Assembly (NCBI RefSeq): GCF_016756775.1
Contig: NZ_JAERMU010000003.1
Span: 1-64,000 of the forward strand
Direction of reading: 5' to 3'
DNA from: Dryocola clanedunensis subsp. sulfonylureivorans
GTDB taxonomy: Bacteria; Pseudomonadota; Gammaproteobacteria; Enterobacterales; Enterobacteriaceae
Length of the DNA: 64,000 bases
Shown here: positions 1 to 7,404 of the stretch, in pieces
How positions within the stretch are numbered: position 1 is the first letter of the stretch
Layout of the letters: each line of letters opens with the position of its first letter
Position numbers and translations under genes: made by a program
The notes under the pieces: generated by a model
Seen by the model: only the letters and a program-made list of their open reading frames with translations
Told to the model about the DNA's origin: nothing
Database searches by the model: none

Positions 1-15
1 AGGTTCCCTGGGCGC

Positions 16-88
16 TTGACAGGGTTAATAACACAGGTTTAATAATTTTAATTCCGAATTTTAGCTCTCGCCTGCGTCGGGGCTTTTT
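16..88 (+). promoter_or_regulatory. Candidate phage late promoter with early terminator
   Basis: A consensus TTGACA at 16-21 is followed after 18 bases by TAATAA at 40-45. About 20 bases past the likely start point, a short GU-containing stem ends in a T run near 82-86. A strong promoter followed almost at once by a terminator, upstream of the lysis genes, is the layout of lambdoid pR'-tR', where antiterminator Q lets RNA polymerase through. Q itself is not in the window. This is inference from layout and motif match. Confidence 0.4.
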
Positions 89-306
89 CATATACGGGAG
101 TACTCTCTGCGCATTAAACTGCAAAGTCTTTCAGGGTTAGCCTTGGTCGGTGCGATCTCTTCTGCGGACAGCACACTTTAAGCATAAAACTCAGATGATG
201 GGCGAACTAGCTGCCTTATCTGAGTTGAAAAAAAAGTGTTGTAGTTAATCACCTTTAAAAAGGATTGAGAAATGCATACTTACTTGTTATGTAAACACTC
301 GCTATT

Positions 307-331
307 TTAATATCACGTTGATATTAACGTG
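307..331. repeat. Overlapping AT-rich palindromes
   Basis: TTAATATCA (307-315) is repeated inverted as TGATATTAA (319-327) with a 3-base centre. A second inverted pair, CACGTT and AACGTG, overlaps it, so two alternative hairpins are possible. It lies in AT-rich DNA between the candidate late promoter and the first possible gene. An operator or RNA structure is possible; no function is assigned. Confidence 0.5.
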
Positions 332-512
332 GTGATCTGTATAGTTAATTCAACTATTTAAATAATTATTTTAAGGCTATTACGTTGCATGCGCCAATTC
401 ATCACAGTATTATTTACTCCGCGATATGCAGGCTTTTTTTAATTCACTTCGCAAAAAAGGCAAATATCAATCCGCCACTAGTTCATCGGGAAGAGCAACA
501 ATAAGGATGTTA

Positions 513-692
513 ATGTTGTCGTACGGAGTTCGAGGCTCCGGTGGCGGTCCAAACAAAAGCTTTCCAGTCTGCGAAGATGGGGTAACCTGGAGTGACTGGA
601 AAGCGCATTCGCATGAGCACTGGATATTGAATAGATATCGCACTGTCGCCTCCATCGACTGCAACCAGCAAATGTTCAGCCGAATGGAATAA
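513..692 (+). CDS. Possible small phage protein, unrecognised
   Basis: A 59-residue reading frame begins at ATG 513, five bases after AAGGA, and ends just before an intrinsic terminator in the same direction. The frame stays open upstream to an ATG at 426, but that start has no ribosome site. The product has two Cys and several Trp/His, with no transmembrane segment or recognised motif. Its position between the late promoter and the holin suggests a small late or leader-encoded gene. It may also be chance. Confidence 0.3.
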   Translation: MLSYGVRGSGGGPNKSFPVCEDGVTWSDWKAHSHEHWILNRYRTVASIDCNQQMFSRME

Positions 693-696
693 TTAA

Positions 697-716
697 GCCG
701 CCCCGGGCGGTTTTTC
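697..716 (+). terminator. Intrinsic terminator
   Basis: CCGCC/GGCGG stem followed by TTTTT, directly after the small frame ending at 692. Confidence 0.75.
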
Positions 717-890
717 TTTTCTGAATAGTTAATCTGTGTATTACAAAGAGAAGTTACCTTTGGGATATGAGATATTTCTTAAATCTTAAAAATATCAGAA
801 GGAATTTGTGATAATTTCCTACTGGCATATAACTATATGCATGATATTTAAATATGTTGAAATTTGAATTAGGGGAAAGCATATATCATT

Positions 891-947
891 ATGAATTCAC
901 CCGTGGTAATTTTGTCTTGCTGTGTTTTATATGTAGTTCATCGTTAG
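891..947 (+). CDS. Possible 18-residue hydrophobic peptide
   Basis: The frame ATG 891 to TAG 945-947 encodes a short peptide with a hydrophobic core (VVILSCCVLYVV) and a basic end, followed within 20 bases by an intrinsic terminator. The AGGGGA at 870-875 is about 15 bases away, too far for a good ribosome site. Length and composition recall type I toxin peptides such as Ibs. There is no homology argument, so this is only a candidate. Confidence 0.2.
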   Translation: MNSPVVILSCCVLYVVHR

Positions 948-964
948 TAAGTACCTCTTGATCC

Positions 965-999
965 CCCGCCTCTTGTTTTCGCTCTGGCGGGTTTTTTTT
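965..999 (+). terminator. Intrinsic terminator
   Basis: CCCGCC (965-970) pairs with GGCGGG (986-991), followed by eight T. It sits in the gene-poor 720-1164 stretch, where nothing else but the possible peptide at 891 is seen. Confidence 0.75.
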
Positions 1000-1033
1000 G
1001 TCTAAAATTCAAGAATAAAAAATTGACTTCTAA

Positions 1034-1057
1034 AGGCTGCCAATCGGCGGCCTTTTT
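1034..1057 (+). terminator. Intrinsic terminator
   Basis: AGGCTGCC/GGCGGCCT stem with a T run, about 110 bases before the holin gene. It is a second barrier in tandem with the one at 965. Confidence 0.65.
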
Positions 1058-1164
1058 CCGTTTCGCGCCCATCCAAACAGCTAAACAATATCCCATCTCG
1101 TAACCTGGATGCAGCGCATTCTCAATCACACATAACTCCCGCTAACTACGCGAGGAGCGAGACT

Positions 1165-1470
1165 ATGAAAATGAACGATCAGCCAGGGAGCGTTGTTACT
1201 CAGTTTTTTGCTGCTTTGGCAGCTGTTGCAGCCTACCTGGGAGTTACTACACAGGACATCGTTTACATGATATTCGGCCTGATTGGTGTCGTCATATCGC
1301 TGGCATCATTTCTGTCTGGTCGATTAGATGCCTGGCGAAGTCGTAAAGAGGAACGGCAACGAACCAGAATGCTTCGGGACTATCTCGACAGCGTTGAAGA
1401 TAAGCCGAAAGAAGAGCGGCCGGCTGCCGTTAAGGTCGCGATTGATGCACTGGAAAGGGCGGGTGAGTAA
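1165..1470 (+). CDS. Phage holin
   Basis: This 101-residue inner-membrane protein should form the lesion that starts lysis. Two hydrophobic segments are visible (about residues 13-30 and 33-50, the second IVYMIFGLIGVVISLASFL), followed by a highly charged C-terminal tail, the usual holin layout. GAGGAG lies seven bases before ATG 1165. The stop codon overlaps the start of the lysozyme gene, and Rz/Rz1 follow, so the cassette order holin-endolysin-spanins supports the call. The exact holin family was not determined. Confidence 0.85.
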   Translation: MKMNDQPGSVVTQFFAALAAVAAYLGVTTQDIVYMIFGLIGVVISLASFLSGRLDAWRSRKEERQRTRMLRDYLDSVEDKPKEERPAAVKVAIDALERAGE

Positions 1471-1955
1471 TGGTGATGTCTCCGGCTTTACGCAATAAGA
1501 TAATCGGCCTCACAGGTGCGAGCGCTCTCACCATAGCTGGCGTGATGATCCCCGACCTCGAGGGTGTCCGACATGCACCGTATTACGACGTCGCTGGAGT
1601 GCTCACCGTCTGCTATGGCCACACCGGCAATGACATCGTGCCAGGAAAAAGGTATTCAGAAAAAGAGTGCCAGATGTTGCTGACGAAAGACCTCAAGCCA
1701 TTTGCTAAGTCTGTCGAGCGCTCTGTGAAAGTGCCAGCTACTGAATATCAGAAAGCCGCCTTAATCAGCTTCAGCTACAACGTTGGCGTAAACGCCTTTG
1801 AGCACTCATCAGTGCTGAGGTTGCTGAATAGCGGTAATTATATTGCTGCATGTGATGGGCTGCGACAGTGGATTTATGCAGGCGGACGTAAATGGAAAGG
1901 CCTGATGAATCGCCGAGAGGTTGAGCGTGAAGTATGCCTGTGGGAGCAAAAGTGA
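1470..1955 (+). CDS. Phage lysozyme (GH24 endolysin, SAR type)
   Basis: A muramidase of 161 residues that cleaves peptidoglycan during lysis. The GH24 catalytic arrangement E-x8-D-x5-T is intact: Glu31, Asp40 and Thr46 in the segment [16 protein letters not shown]. The N-terminus (about residues 10-28) is weakly hydrophobic and Gly/Ala-rich, as in signal-arrest-release endolysins of the P21/RrrD kind, which need no holin for export and are activated when released from the membrane. The start ATG overlaps the holin stop (TAATG); an in-frame ATG at 1476 is an alternative. Confidence 0.93.
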   Translation: MVMSPALRNKIIGLTGASALTIAGVMIPDLEGVRHAPYYDVAGVLTVCYGHTGNDIVPGKRYSEKECQMLLTKDLKPFAKSVERSVKVPATEYQKAALISFSYNVGVNAFEHSSVLRLLNSGNYIAACDGLRQWIYAGGRKWKGLMNRREVEREVCLWEQK

Positions 1956-2416
1956 GCCGGGTAACAGCAATCACCATTTCAATAGTGATATGCATCATCG
2001 TCAGCCTGGCCTGGCTGGCAAGCCACTATAGGGATAACGCCGCTGATTACAAACGGCAGCGCGACGATAAAACACAACAGCTAACCCTGGCGAACGCTAC
2101 CATCACCGACATGCAAACACTACAGCGCACCGCTGCAGCTCTCGACGAGAAATACACAAAGGAATTAGCTGATGCAAACGCTGAAAATGCTGCTTTGCAG
2201 CGCAAGCTTGATAATGGTGGTCGGGTGTTCGTCAAAGGCCGCTGTCCAGTGCCCGCTGCAACCCCCAGCTCCGGCAGCATGGGCAATGATGCCAGTGTCG
2301 AACTCTCTTCTGCTTCTGGACACAACATTCTCGATATCAGGGCCGGAATTACCAACGACCAGGCAAAAGTAAAATATCTTCAGGATTATATCAGGCAGCA
2401 GTGCAGAGGTGGTTAG
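1952..2416 (+). CDS. Rz: Spanin inner-membrane subunit Rz
   Basis: With Rz1 this protein bridges the periplasm and disrupts the outer membrane in the last step of lysis. An N-terminal transmembrane helix (about residues 3-22) is followed by a long charged periplasmic coiled coil. I place the start at GTG 1952, because GGGAG lies five bases upstream and the product then begins SRVTAI, as is usual for Rz; an in-frame ATG at 1934 is possible. The start overlaps the lysozyme stop. The Rz1 gene is nested inside in another frame. Confidence 0.9.
   Translation: MSRVTAITISIVICIIVSLAWLASHYRDNAADYKRQRDDKTQQLTLANATITDMQTLQRTAAALDEKYTKELADANAENAALQRKLDNGGRVFVKGRCPVPAATPSSGSMGNDASVELSSASGHNILDIRAGITNDQAKVKYLQDYIRQQCRGG
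2172..2372 (+). CDS. Rz1: Spanin outer-membrane lipoprotein Rz1
   Basis: Encoded wholly inside Rz in a different frame, the classic Rz/Rz1 arrangement. The 66-residue product has a lipoprotein signal ending LIMVVGC with the acylated Cys at about residue 19, and a short proline-rich mature part ([10 protein letters not shown]), like lambda Rz1. It is somewhat longer at the C-terminus than lambda Rz1. It partners Rz in joining inner and outer membranes. Confidence 0.88.
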   Translation: MQTLKMLLCSASLIMVVGCSSKAAVQCPLQPPAPAAWAMMPVSNSLLLLDTTFSISGPELPTTRQK

Positions 2417-2430
2417 TCAGTAGAAATGGC

Positions 2431-2478
2431 AAAAAAAATCCAAAGCAGGCTGAGGCACTCATCATTACCTGCCTTGGA
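2431..2478 (-). terminator. Minus-oriented terminator hairpin, module 1
   Basis: TCCAAAGCAGG (2439-2449) pairs with CCTGCCTTGGA (2468-2478) with one mismatch, and eight A at 2431-2438 give a T run on the minus strand. It is the first of four similar elements before 3060. Confidence 0.55.
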
Positions 2479-2613
2479 GCTACAAACGCAGCGCTTTATT
2501 TAAGACAGGAGGAATTTAACTTAAGTCTAAACCTGAATAACCAGAATATTCTTAATGAGGGTGAGGGTTTTTGTTTAGAAATAAACGAATTGCAGGGCTT
2601 CAGCAAAGAATGG

Positions 2614-2656
2614 AAAAAATAACCCAAAGCAGAGCGCATGAGGATCCTGCTCTGGG
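2614..2656 (-). terminator. Minus-oriented terminator hairpin, module 2
   Basis: CCCAAAGCAG (2623-2632) pairs with CTGCTCTGGG (2647-2656), with an A run at 2614-2619 on its left. The core AAAGCAG is shared with modules 1 and 4. Confidence 0.55.
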
Positions 2657-2860
2657 TGTAATGAATAACATTACTAAAACATGAAGCGGTCAATGAGGAA
2701 AGCATCTTACATCTGGCCTCCCTAATGTTCTTTCTAATAAGTGTCATTTGCTAATGATAACCATTAACAATTTGTGCGATCCAGATTTCACAGAGTAGCT
2801 ATCACTTTGGCAAGATCGAAATTAAGTGGGTGAATGGCGAGAGTCTGGAATAGCAATAAC

Positions 2861-2901
2861 AAAAAAATCCCCGACACACAGGGAATCGTGATGGGCCGGG
2901 G
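2861..2901 (-). terminator. Minus-oriented terminator hairpin, module 3
   Basis: CCCCG (2869-2873) pairs with CGGGG (2897-2901), with seven A at 2861-2867 giving a T run on the minus strand. No minus-strand gene is recognised to its right. Confidence 0.55.
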
Positions 2902-3017
2902 CTGACAGCGTCATGAGGCAATATAGTTTCGATACGTCTCGAAGCTACGCCCCCTTTTGCCGGATTAGATATATAAATAGTTTGGTTTAGTGACGGACCG
3001 CGTGGGAGACGGTGAGT

Positions 3018-3059
3018 AAAAAAACATCCAAAGCAGGAAGGCATACAAAACCTGCTTTG
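3018..3059 (-). terminator. Minus-oriented terminator hairpin, module 4
   Basis: CAAAGCAGG (3029-3037) pairs perfectly with CCTGCTTTG (3051-3059), with seven A at 3018-3024. Between 2417 and 3479 I see no convincing protein gene. This region is the positional equivalent of the bor region of lambdoid phages. Confidence 0.6.
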
Positions 3060-3479
3060 TATGAATGCAAAGCATTGGACTGATAAGCGCATCATACGGA
3101 ACCCGCTAACTTTAACTCAAACTCATCTAATGACATTGATAATTAACGTCTATTTTTGAATGAGAATTATTTGTGATGGGTGTCATCCAGATTTTACATA
3201 ACTGGAAACAGGCAAGCATTCTGTGGCGGAAAACAGATTGTGTAGCCCCGCAAGGAGAGTGATCACATCTGGCTGACGGGTAAGCCGTAAGTGGGGAAAT
3301 CCTGCTGTGAAGCACTGCAACCCAGTGAGAACATTCCGCAATTATCGGTTCCACCTAGAAATAGGCTTTGATAACGGAGGATTGCAAGGGTGTGCCGAAA
3401 ATAAGAAAACATGAGATTGTTAAGGGTATAGTTTTGTCATATGTTGAAGGTGTCAACCTTACCTTAAGGAATAATCATC

Positions 3480-4019
3480 ATGCTAAAACGTCGCACTCTC
3501 AAAACTGCACTTGCGGCGGTCATCTCACTCATTGTTCTTGCAGCCCCGGCTTATGCAAATCCGGGTAACGGGAATGGTAATGGAGGAGGTGGTGGGCAAG
3601 GAAATAGCAACGGCGGTGGTAATCACGGTAACAGTGGTAACCATGGCAATAGCGGTAAGAGCTCAGACCATGGCAACAAAGGCCAGGGTAAAGGAAAGTC
3701 TAATGATGATCACGGAAACCGCAAAAACTACGGCAAACCAGACCATGTTGATTCCGACATTAGTTTCTCTCATGCCCGATCCATTGCTGTAAATTATGGC
3801 CTCGTTGGGTATAAGTCCCTCCCTCCAGGCATCGCTAAAAATTTAGCACGAGGTAAGCCGTTGCCTCCGGGTATTGCCAAGAAATCGTTGCCAGCATCAA
3901 TGATTAACGATTTACCATATTACCCTGGCTACGAATGGCGAGCTGTCGGTGATGATTTGGTGCTTGTTGCTTTAAGCACGGCCATTGTAACTTCCATCAT
4001 CAACGGCGTGTTTGATTAA
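3480..4019 (+). CDS. CigR-like secreted protein, prophage cargo
   Basis: 179 residues: a signal peptide (about 1-26, cut after AYA), a long Gly/Asn/His-rich low-complexity stretch (about 27-85), then a conserved C-terminal part with twin PPGIAK motifs, YYPGYEW and a terminal hydrophobic segment (VLVALSTAIVTSIINGVF). The C-terminal part resembles the RcnB/CigR family; CigR of Salmonella SPI-3 is described as an anti-virulence membrane protein. AAGGA precedes the start. It lies between lysis and packaging genes with its own terminator, which is typical of a lysogenic-conversion cargo gene. Its role here is unknown. Confidence 0.75.
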   Translation: MLKRRTLKTALAAVISLIVLAAPAYANPGNGNGNGGGGGQGNSNGGGNHGNSGNHGNSGKSSDHGNKGQGKGKSNDDHGNRKNYGKPDHVDSDISFSHARSIAVNYGLVGYKSLPPGIAKNLARGKPLPPGIAKKSLPASMINDLPYYPGYEWRAVGDDLVLVALSTAIVTSIINGVFD

Positions 4020-4069
4020 CAGACCTTTTACAGCTGAGCCCTGCGCAAGCGGGTATTTTTATTTCTATC

Positions 4070-4097
4070 AAAAAGCCACTTCCGAGTGGCTTTTTTT
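4070..4097 (+). terminator. Intrinsic terminator after the CigR-like gene
   Basis: AAAAGCCACT/AGTGGCTTTT stem with a TTCCG loop region and a T run at 4091-4097. Confidence 0.85.
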
Positions 4098-4124
4098 AAT
4101 AGTTTCAATCAACAGGAATAACGA

Positions 4125-4248
4125 ATGGCAAAAACCGGACTGGAAAGCGCTGCCAATCCAGTTCCTGTCTGTGCATGCCAAATCGGGTATTTCCCTCAAA
4201 TACTTTTGTGAAGTGCAGGGACTAAATAGCGCGACCGCGACCCGCTGA
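4125..4248 (+). pseudogene. Decayed small-terminase-type HTH fragment
   Basis: A start with AGGA upstream (ATG 4125) is followed by a run of five A. Deleting one A restores a frame reading MAKPDWKA, then FLSVHAKSGISLKYFCEVQGLNSATATR in pieces, before the stop at 4246. This resembles the N-terminal DNA-binding segment of a phage terminase small subunit family (pattern KPDW..L...F....K.G...K..CE..GLN...AR). It is frameshifted and truncated, and lies upstream of the intact, unrelated small terminase gene at 4573. Family assignment is from pattern memory. Confidence 0.5.
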
Positions 4249-4338
4249 TGCAACTGATATCTATTGTGCCTTACCAGTAACTGGATCGAACCAGTCAGAG
4301 TTGACATTCTATCTGTAGGTTTCATTTTTAGATTATAA

Positions 4339-4359
4339 GCCGCCTCCGGGCGGTTTTTT
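4339..4359 (+). terminator. Intrinsic terminator
   Basis: CCGCC TCCG GGCGG stem-loop followed by six T, between the decayed terminase fragment and the candidate cos site. Confidence 0.8.
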
Positions 4360-4433
4360 ATTGCCATCACAATGGGCAGACCTATCGTAATGGCCTTAAT
4401 TCAAAAGGTACTCCTGGTGATTCTGAACACCGA

Positions 4434-4451
4434 GGGGGCGACGACACGCGG
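4434..4451 (+). other. Candidate cos (packaging) site
   Basis: The GC-rich stretch GGGGGCGACGACACGCGG lies about 120 bases before the small terminase gene, followed by AT-rich DNA. Lambda cosN begins GGGCGGCGACCTCGCGGG and lies about 190 bases before nu1. Sequence resemblance, position and the GpA-type terminase downstream point to cohesive-end packaging here. The exact nick positions are not known. Confidence 0.45.
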
Positions 4452-4572
4452 AAAAAGCCAGATTTTTGCATTTTTATCGGTCATCACCACTACTGCAATT
4501 CCTTGAATATCTGAGATAAAAAAATCAGCAGTGTCGATTCTGCTTGTTTTTCATTCATCACAGGAGCCTGTT

Positions 4573-5064
4573 ATGGATCGTGAGTTAAAGCTGCTACAGC
4601 TGAATGTCAGCCAGCTGGCGGCGCTATCTGGAGTACATCGACAGACTGTATCAGGCAGGCTGAAAAATGTTCGCCCCTCCGGTGGGAATGACAGCAACCT
4701 AAAACTTTATGCCCTTACCGATATTCTCGCTGAGCTTATGAAAATGCCCGCGCCGGTAGCTGAGGGAGATATGGACCCGCAGGACCGCAAAGCCTGGTAT
4801 CAGTCTGAGCGCGAGCGGCTCAAGTTCGAGCAGGAAGTCGGAGAGTTAATTCCCGCTTCTGATGTGGCCCGAGAATTTGCCGATCTGGCGAAGGCAATGG
4901 TGCAGGTGCTGGAGACGTTGCCGGATATTCTGGAGCGCGATTGTGCGCTGGCACCGGCAGCGGTCACCAGGGTGCAGGTGATTATTGATGATTTGCGCGA
5001 TGATATTGCCCGACGGGTAATGAGCGATGAGAAAGCAGAGGAGGAAATCCCGGAGGAGGAATAA
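4573..5064 (+). CDS. Terminase small subunit (Nu1-like)
   Basis: 163 residues. An N-terminal winged-helix-like segment (LNVSQLAALSGVHRQTVSGRLKNV, in pieces over about residues 8-33) should recognise the packaging site. A charged helical part with ERERLKFEQEVGELIP follows, typical of Nu1/DUF1441 proteins that bind the large subunit, and the tail is very acidic. The start at ATG 4573 is chosen because AGGAG lies six bases upstream; an in-frame ATG at 4531 lacks a ribosome site. The stop overlaps the start of the large subunit. Confidence 0.85.
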   Translation: MDRELKLLQLNVSQLAALSGVHRQTVSGRLKNVRPSGGNDSNLKLYALTDILAELMKMPAPVAEGDMDPQDRKAWYQSERERLKFEQEVGELIPASDVAREFADLAKAMVQVLETLPDILERDCALAPAAVTRVQVIIDDLRDDIARRVMSDEKAEEEIPEEE

Positions 5065-7184
5065 TGTCGGTACTGGCTACTGCCCTCACGCTAAAACAGG
5101 ACACCGGCCAGCTGATACAAGCGCCGCGCAGAATGCCGGTAGCCGAGGCAGTGGCAAAATATATGCGTGTTCCCACATCAGGAGGCAACTCAGTGCCGTG
5201 GGATCCGATGGTCGCGCCCTACGTGCTGGAGCCGATGAACTGCCTGGCCTCCCGTGAATACGACGCTGTCGTTTTCGTTGGGCCAGCCCGAACGGGCAAA
5301 ACAATTGGTCTGATCGACGGCTGGGTGGTCTACAACATTATCTGCGATCCGTCGGATATGCTGGTCGTACAGATGACGCAGGATAAAGCGCAGGAGCATT
5401 CCAAAAAACGCCTGGCCCGCACGTTTCGCAGCAGCCCCGAAGTTAAAAAATGTCTGAGCCCGCGTCGGAACGATAACAACGTCCACGATAAATTCTTCCT
5501 TTCCGGCAGCTTCCTGAAAATCGGCTGGCCATCAATCAATGTGATGTCGTCATCGGATTTTAAATGCGTGGCGCTGACCGATTACGACCGCTTTCCCGAG
5601 GATATCGACGGGGAAGGTGATGGTTTCTCCCTGGCATCAAAACGTACCACCACCTTTATGTCAGCAGGCATGACGCTGGTGGAAAGCTCTCCCGGGCGCG
5701 ATATCCGTGATATGAAGTGGCGCCGTAAGTCACCACACGAAGCGCCCCCTACGACCGGGATTCTTTCTTTATATAACAGGGGGGATCGCCGCCGCTGGTA
5801 CTGGCCTTGTCATCATTGTGGTGAATATTTTCAGCCTGAGATGGCCGCGATGGTGGGTTATCGGGATGACGTCGATCCGGTCAGGGCGAGCGAAGCGGCG
5901 CATATTCAGTGCCCTCACTGTAGCGGCATCATCACCGCCGATAAGAAGCGTGAACTCAACGGGCATGGAGTCTGGCTGCGCGAAGGCCAGCAGATAGATT
6001 CTGATGGCACGATTACCGGCGAAGCCCGCCGCTCCCGCATTGCCAGCTTCTGGATGGAGGGTCCGGCGGCGGCATATCAGACCTGGGCGCAGCTGGTTTA
6101 TAAATTGCTGACCGCCGAGCAGGAATACGAAACAACGGGCAGCGAAGAAACGCTGAAAGCCGTCATTAACACCGACTGGGGATTGCCTTATCTCCCTCGC
6201 TCGGCCACTGAGTTACGCCGCGCCGATGTGCTGATGGCCCGGGCAGAGAGTTTCGGTAAGCGCCTGGTGCCACCAAAAGTGCGATTCCTTATCGCGTCGG
6301 TAGATGTGCAGGGCGGTAAAAAGCGTCGTTTTGTCGTTCAAATCATCGGGTACGGTGAGAACGGCGAGCGCTGGCTGATTGACCGCTACAACATCCGGCA
6401 GTCTCTTCGCTGTGACGAATATGGCGAAACCCAGCCCATTCATCCTGGCGCATACCCGGAAGACTGGCAGCTGCTGGTGTCCGACGTGCTGGAGAAAAGC
6501 TACCGGCTCCAGGCCGACAGTGAACGGCGTATGCCCGTTCTGGCGATGGCCGTGGACAGCGGTGGCGAAGAGGGGGTTACTGATAATGCCTATAAGTTCT
6601 GGCGTCAGTGTCGCCGTGACGGCCTCGGCAAGCGTGTTTATCTCATCAAAGGGGACAGCGCAAAGCGTCAGAAGACCATTACCAAAACCTTCCCGGACAA
6701 CAGCGGGCGGGCAGATCGCCGCGCGGAGGTGCGCGGAGAAATCCCGGTTTACCTTCTGCAGACCGACACCCTTAAAGATCAGCTGAGCAATAACCTGAGC
6801 CGCGAGACGCCGGGCGCCGGGTATATTCATTTTCCCGACTGGCTCGGCGAGTGGTTTTACGACGAACTGACTTATGAAGAGCGTGGGCTGGACGGCAAAT
6901 GGCGTAAGCCCGGGAAAGGTAATAACGAAGCGTTCGACCTTTTCTGCTATGCCCAGGCCGTCGCGGTTCTGCGCGGCTATGAAAAAATCCGTGACTGGGA
7001 AAGTCCTCCTGCCTGGGCGCAGCCTCAGGACAGTAATTCAAACATCATTCAGGGGGATCGCCCCCGGGAGAATATCCAGGTGAAACCTAAAACCGAACTG
7101 AAAAAATCGACCGGCCAGTCAGAAAAACCGACGCCGGCATCGGGCGGCTGGCTGGGATCTTCCGGTAACGGAGGCTGGCTGTGA
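5064..7184 (+). CDS. Terminase large subunit (lambda GpA family)
   Basis: The packaging motor and cos-cutting nuclease, 706 residues. A Walker A-like loop GPARTGKT is at residues 73-80, an acidic ATPase segment LTDYD is near 173, two CxxC pairs (CHHC, CPHC) lie near 250 and 285, and nuclease-type acidic motifs SVDVQGG and AVDSGG follow near 415 and 500. Full family length. It overlaps the small subunit upstream and the gpW-like gene downstream by four bases each, so translation is probably coupled. Confidence 0.95.
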   Translation: MSVLATALTLKQDTGQLIQAPRRMPVAEAVAKYMRVPTSGGNSVPWDPMVAPYVLEPMNCLASREYDAVVFVGPARTGKTIGLIDGWVVYNIICDPSDMLVVQMTQDKAQEHSKKRLARTFRSSPEVKKCLSPRRNDNNVHDKFFLSGSFLKIGWPSINVMSSSDFKCVALTDYDRFPEDIDGEGDGFSLASKRTTTFMSAGMTLVESSPGRDIRDMKWRRKSPHEAPPTTGILSLYNRGDRRRWYWPCHHCGEYFQPEMAAMVGYRDDVDPVRASEAAHIQCPHCSGIITADKKRELNGHGVWLREGQQIDSDGTITGEARRSRIASFWMEGPAAAYQTWAQLVYKLLTAEQEYETTGSEETLKAVINTDWGLPYLPRSATELRRADVLMARAESFGKRLVPPKVRFLIASVDVQGGKKRRFVVQIIGYGENGERWLIDRYNIRQSLRCDEYGETQPIHPGAYPEDWQLLVSDVLEKSYRLQADSERRMPVLAMAVDSGGEEGVTDNAYKFWRQCRRDGLGKRVYLIKGDSAKRQKTITKTFPDNSGRADRRAEVRGEIPVYLLQTDTLKDQLSNNLSRETPGAGYIHFPDWLGEWFYDELTYEERGLDGKWRKPGKGNNEAFDLFCYAQAVAVLRGYEKIRDWESPPAWAQPQDSNSNIIQGDRPRENIQVKPKTELKKSTGQSEKPTPASGGWLGSSGNGGWL

Positions 7185-7396
7185 CAAAAGCCGACATCTA
7201 CCAGACGTTGATTATGGTTCGCCAGGCTTACACAGATTCACTTGACGGCAAAAGCGTCTCTTTCACGGGCGTGAACGGTCGCGCCATTACCAATCACGAT
7301 CCGGCAGCGCTGCGTGCAGAGCTTGATTACTGGGAAAATCGCTGGCGGAGAGCCTCCGGGCGCGGCGGCCCCTACAAACTCGCTAACTTTCTTTAA
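7181..7396 (+). CDS. Head-tail joining protein (gpW family)
   Basis: 71 residues, the usual size of lambda gpW, which plugs the portal after packaging so that the tail can attach. The pattern of an N-terminal helix with ADIYQTLIMVRQAY, a central hairpin (VSFTGVNGRAITNHD) and a C-terminal helix ending in LDYWENRWRRASG fits the family. It sits between large terminase and portal, as in lambda. Confidence 0.88.
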   Translation: MTKADIYQTLIMVRQAYTDSLDGKSVSFTGVNGRAITNHDPAALRAELDYWENRWRRASGRGGPYKLANFL

Positions 7397-7404
7397 GGCT
7401 TCCT

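Noticed and set aside
1-120. tRNA as prophage attachment site at the window start
   Set aside because: No cloverleaf or CCA end could be folded; the sequence fits a late promoter better.
2401-2622. Plus-strand reading frame of 73 codons after Rz
   Set aside because: No ribosome site, starts inside Rz, crosses a minus terminator hairpin, and shows no protein-like pattern.
2802-3095. Minus-strand reading frame of 97 codons
   Set aside because: It runs through two terminator hairpins and has low-sense composition; the structure is better explained as RNA/terminator.
4301-4306. TTGACA before the terminator at 4339
   Set aside because: No -10 at 16-18 bases; the transcript would hit the terminator at once.
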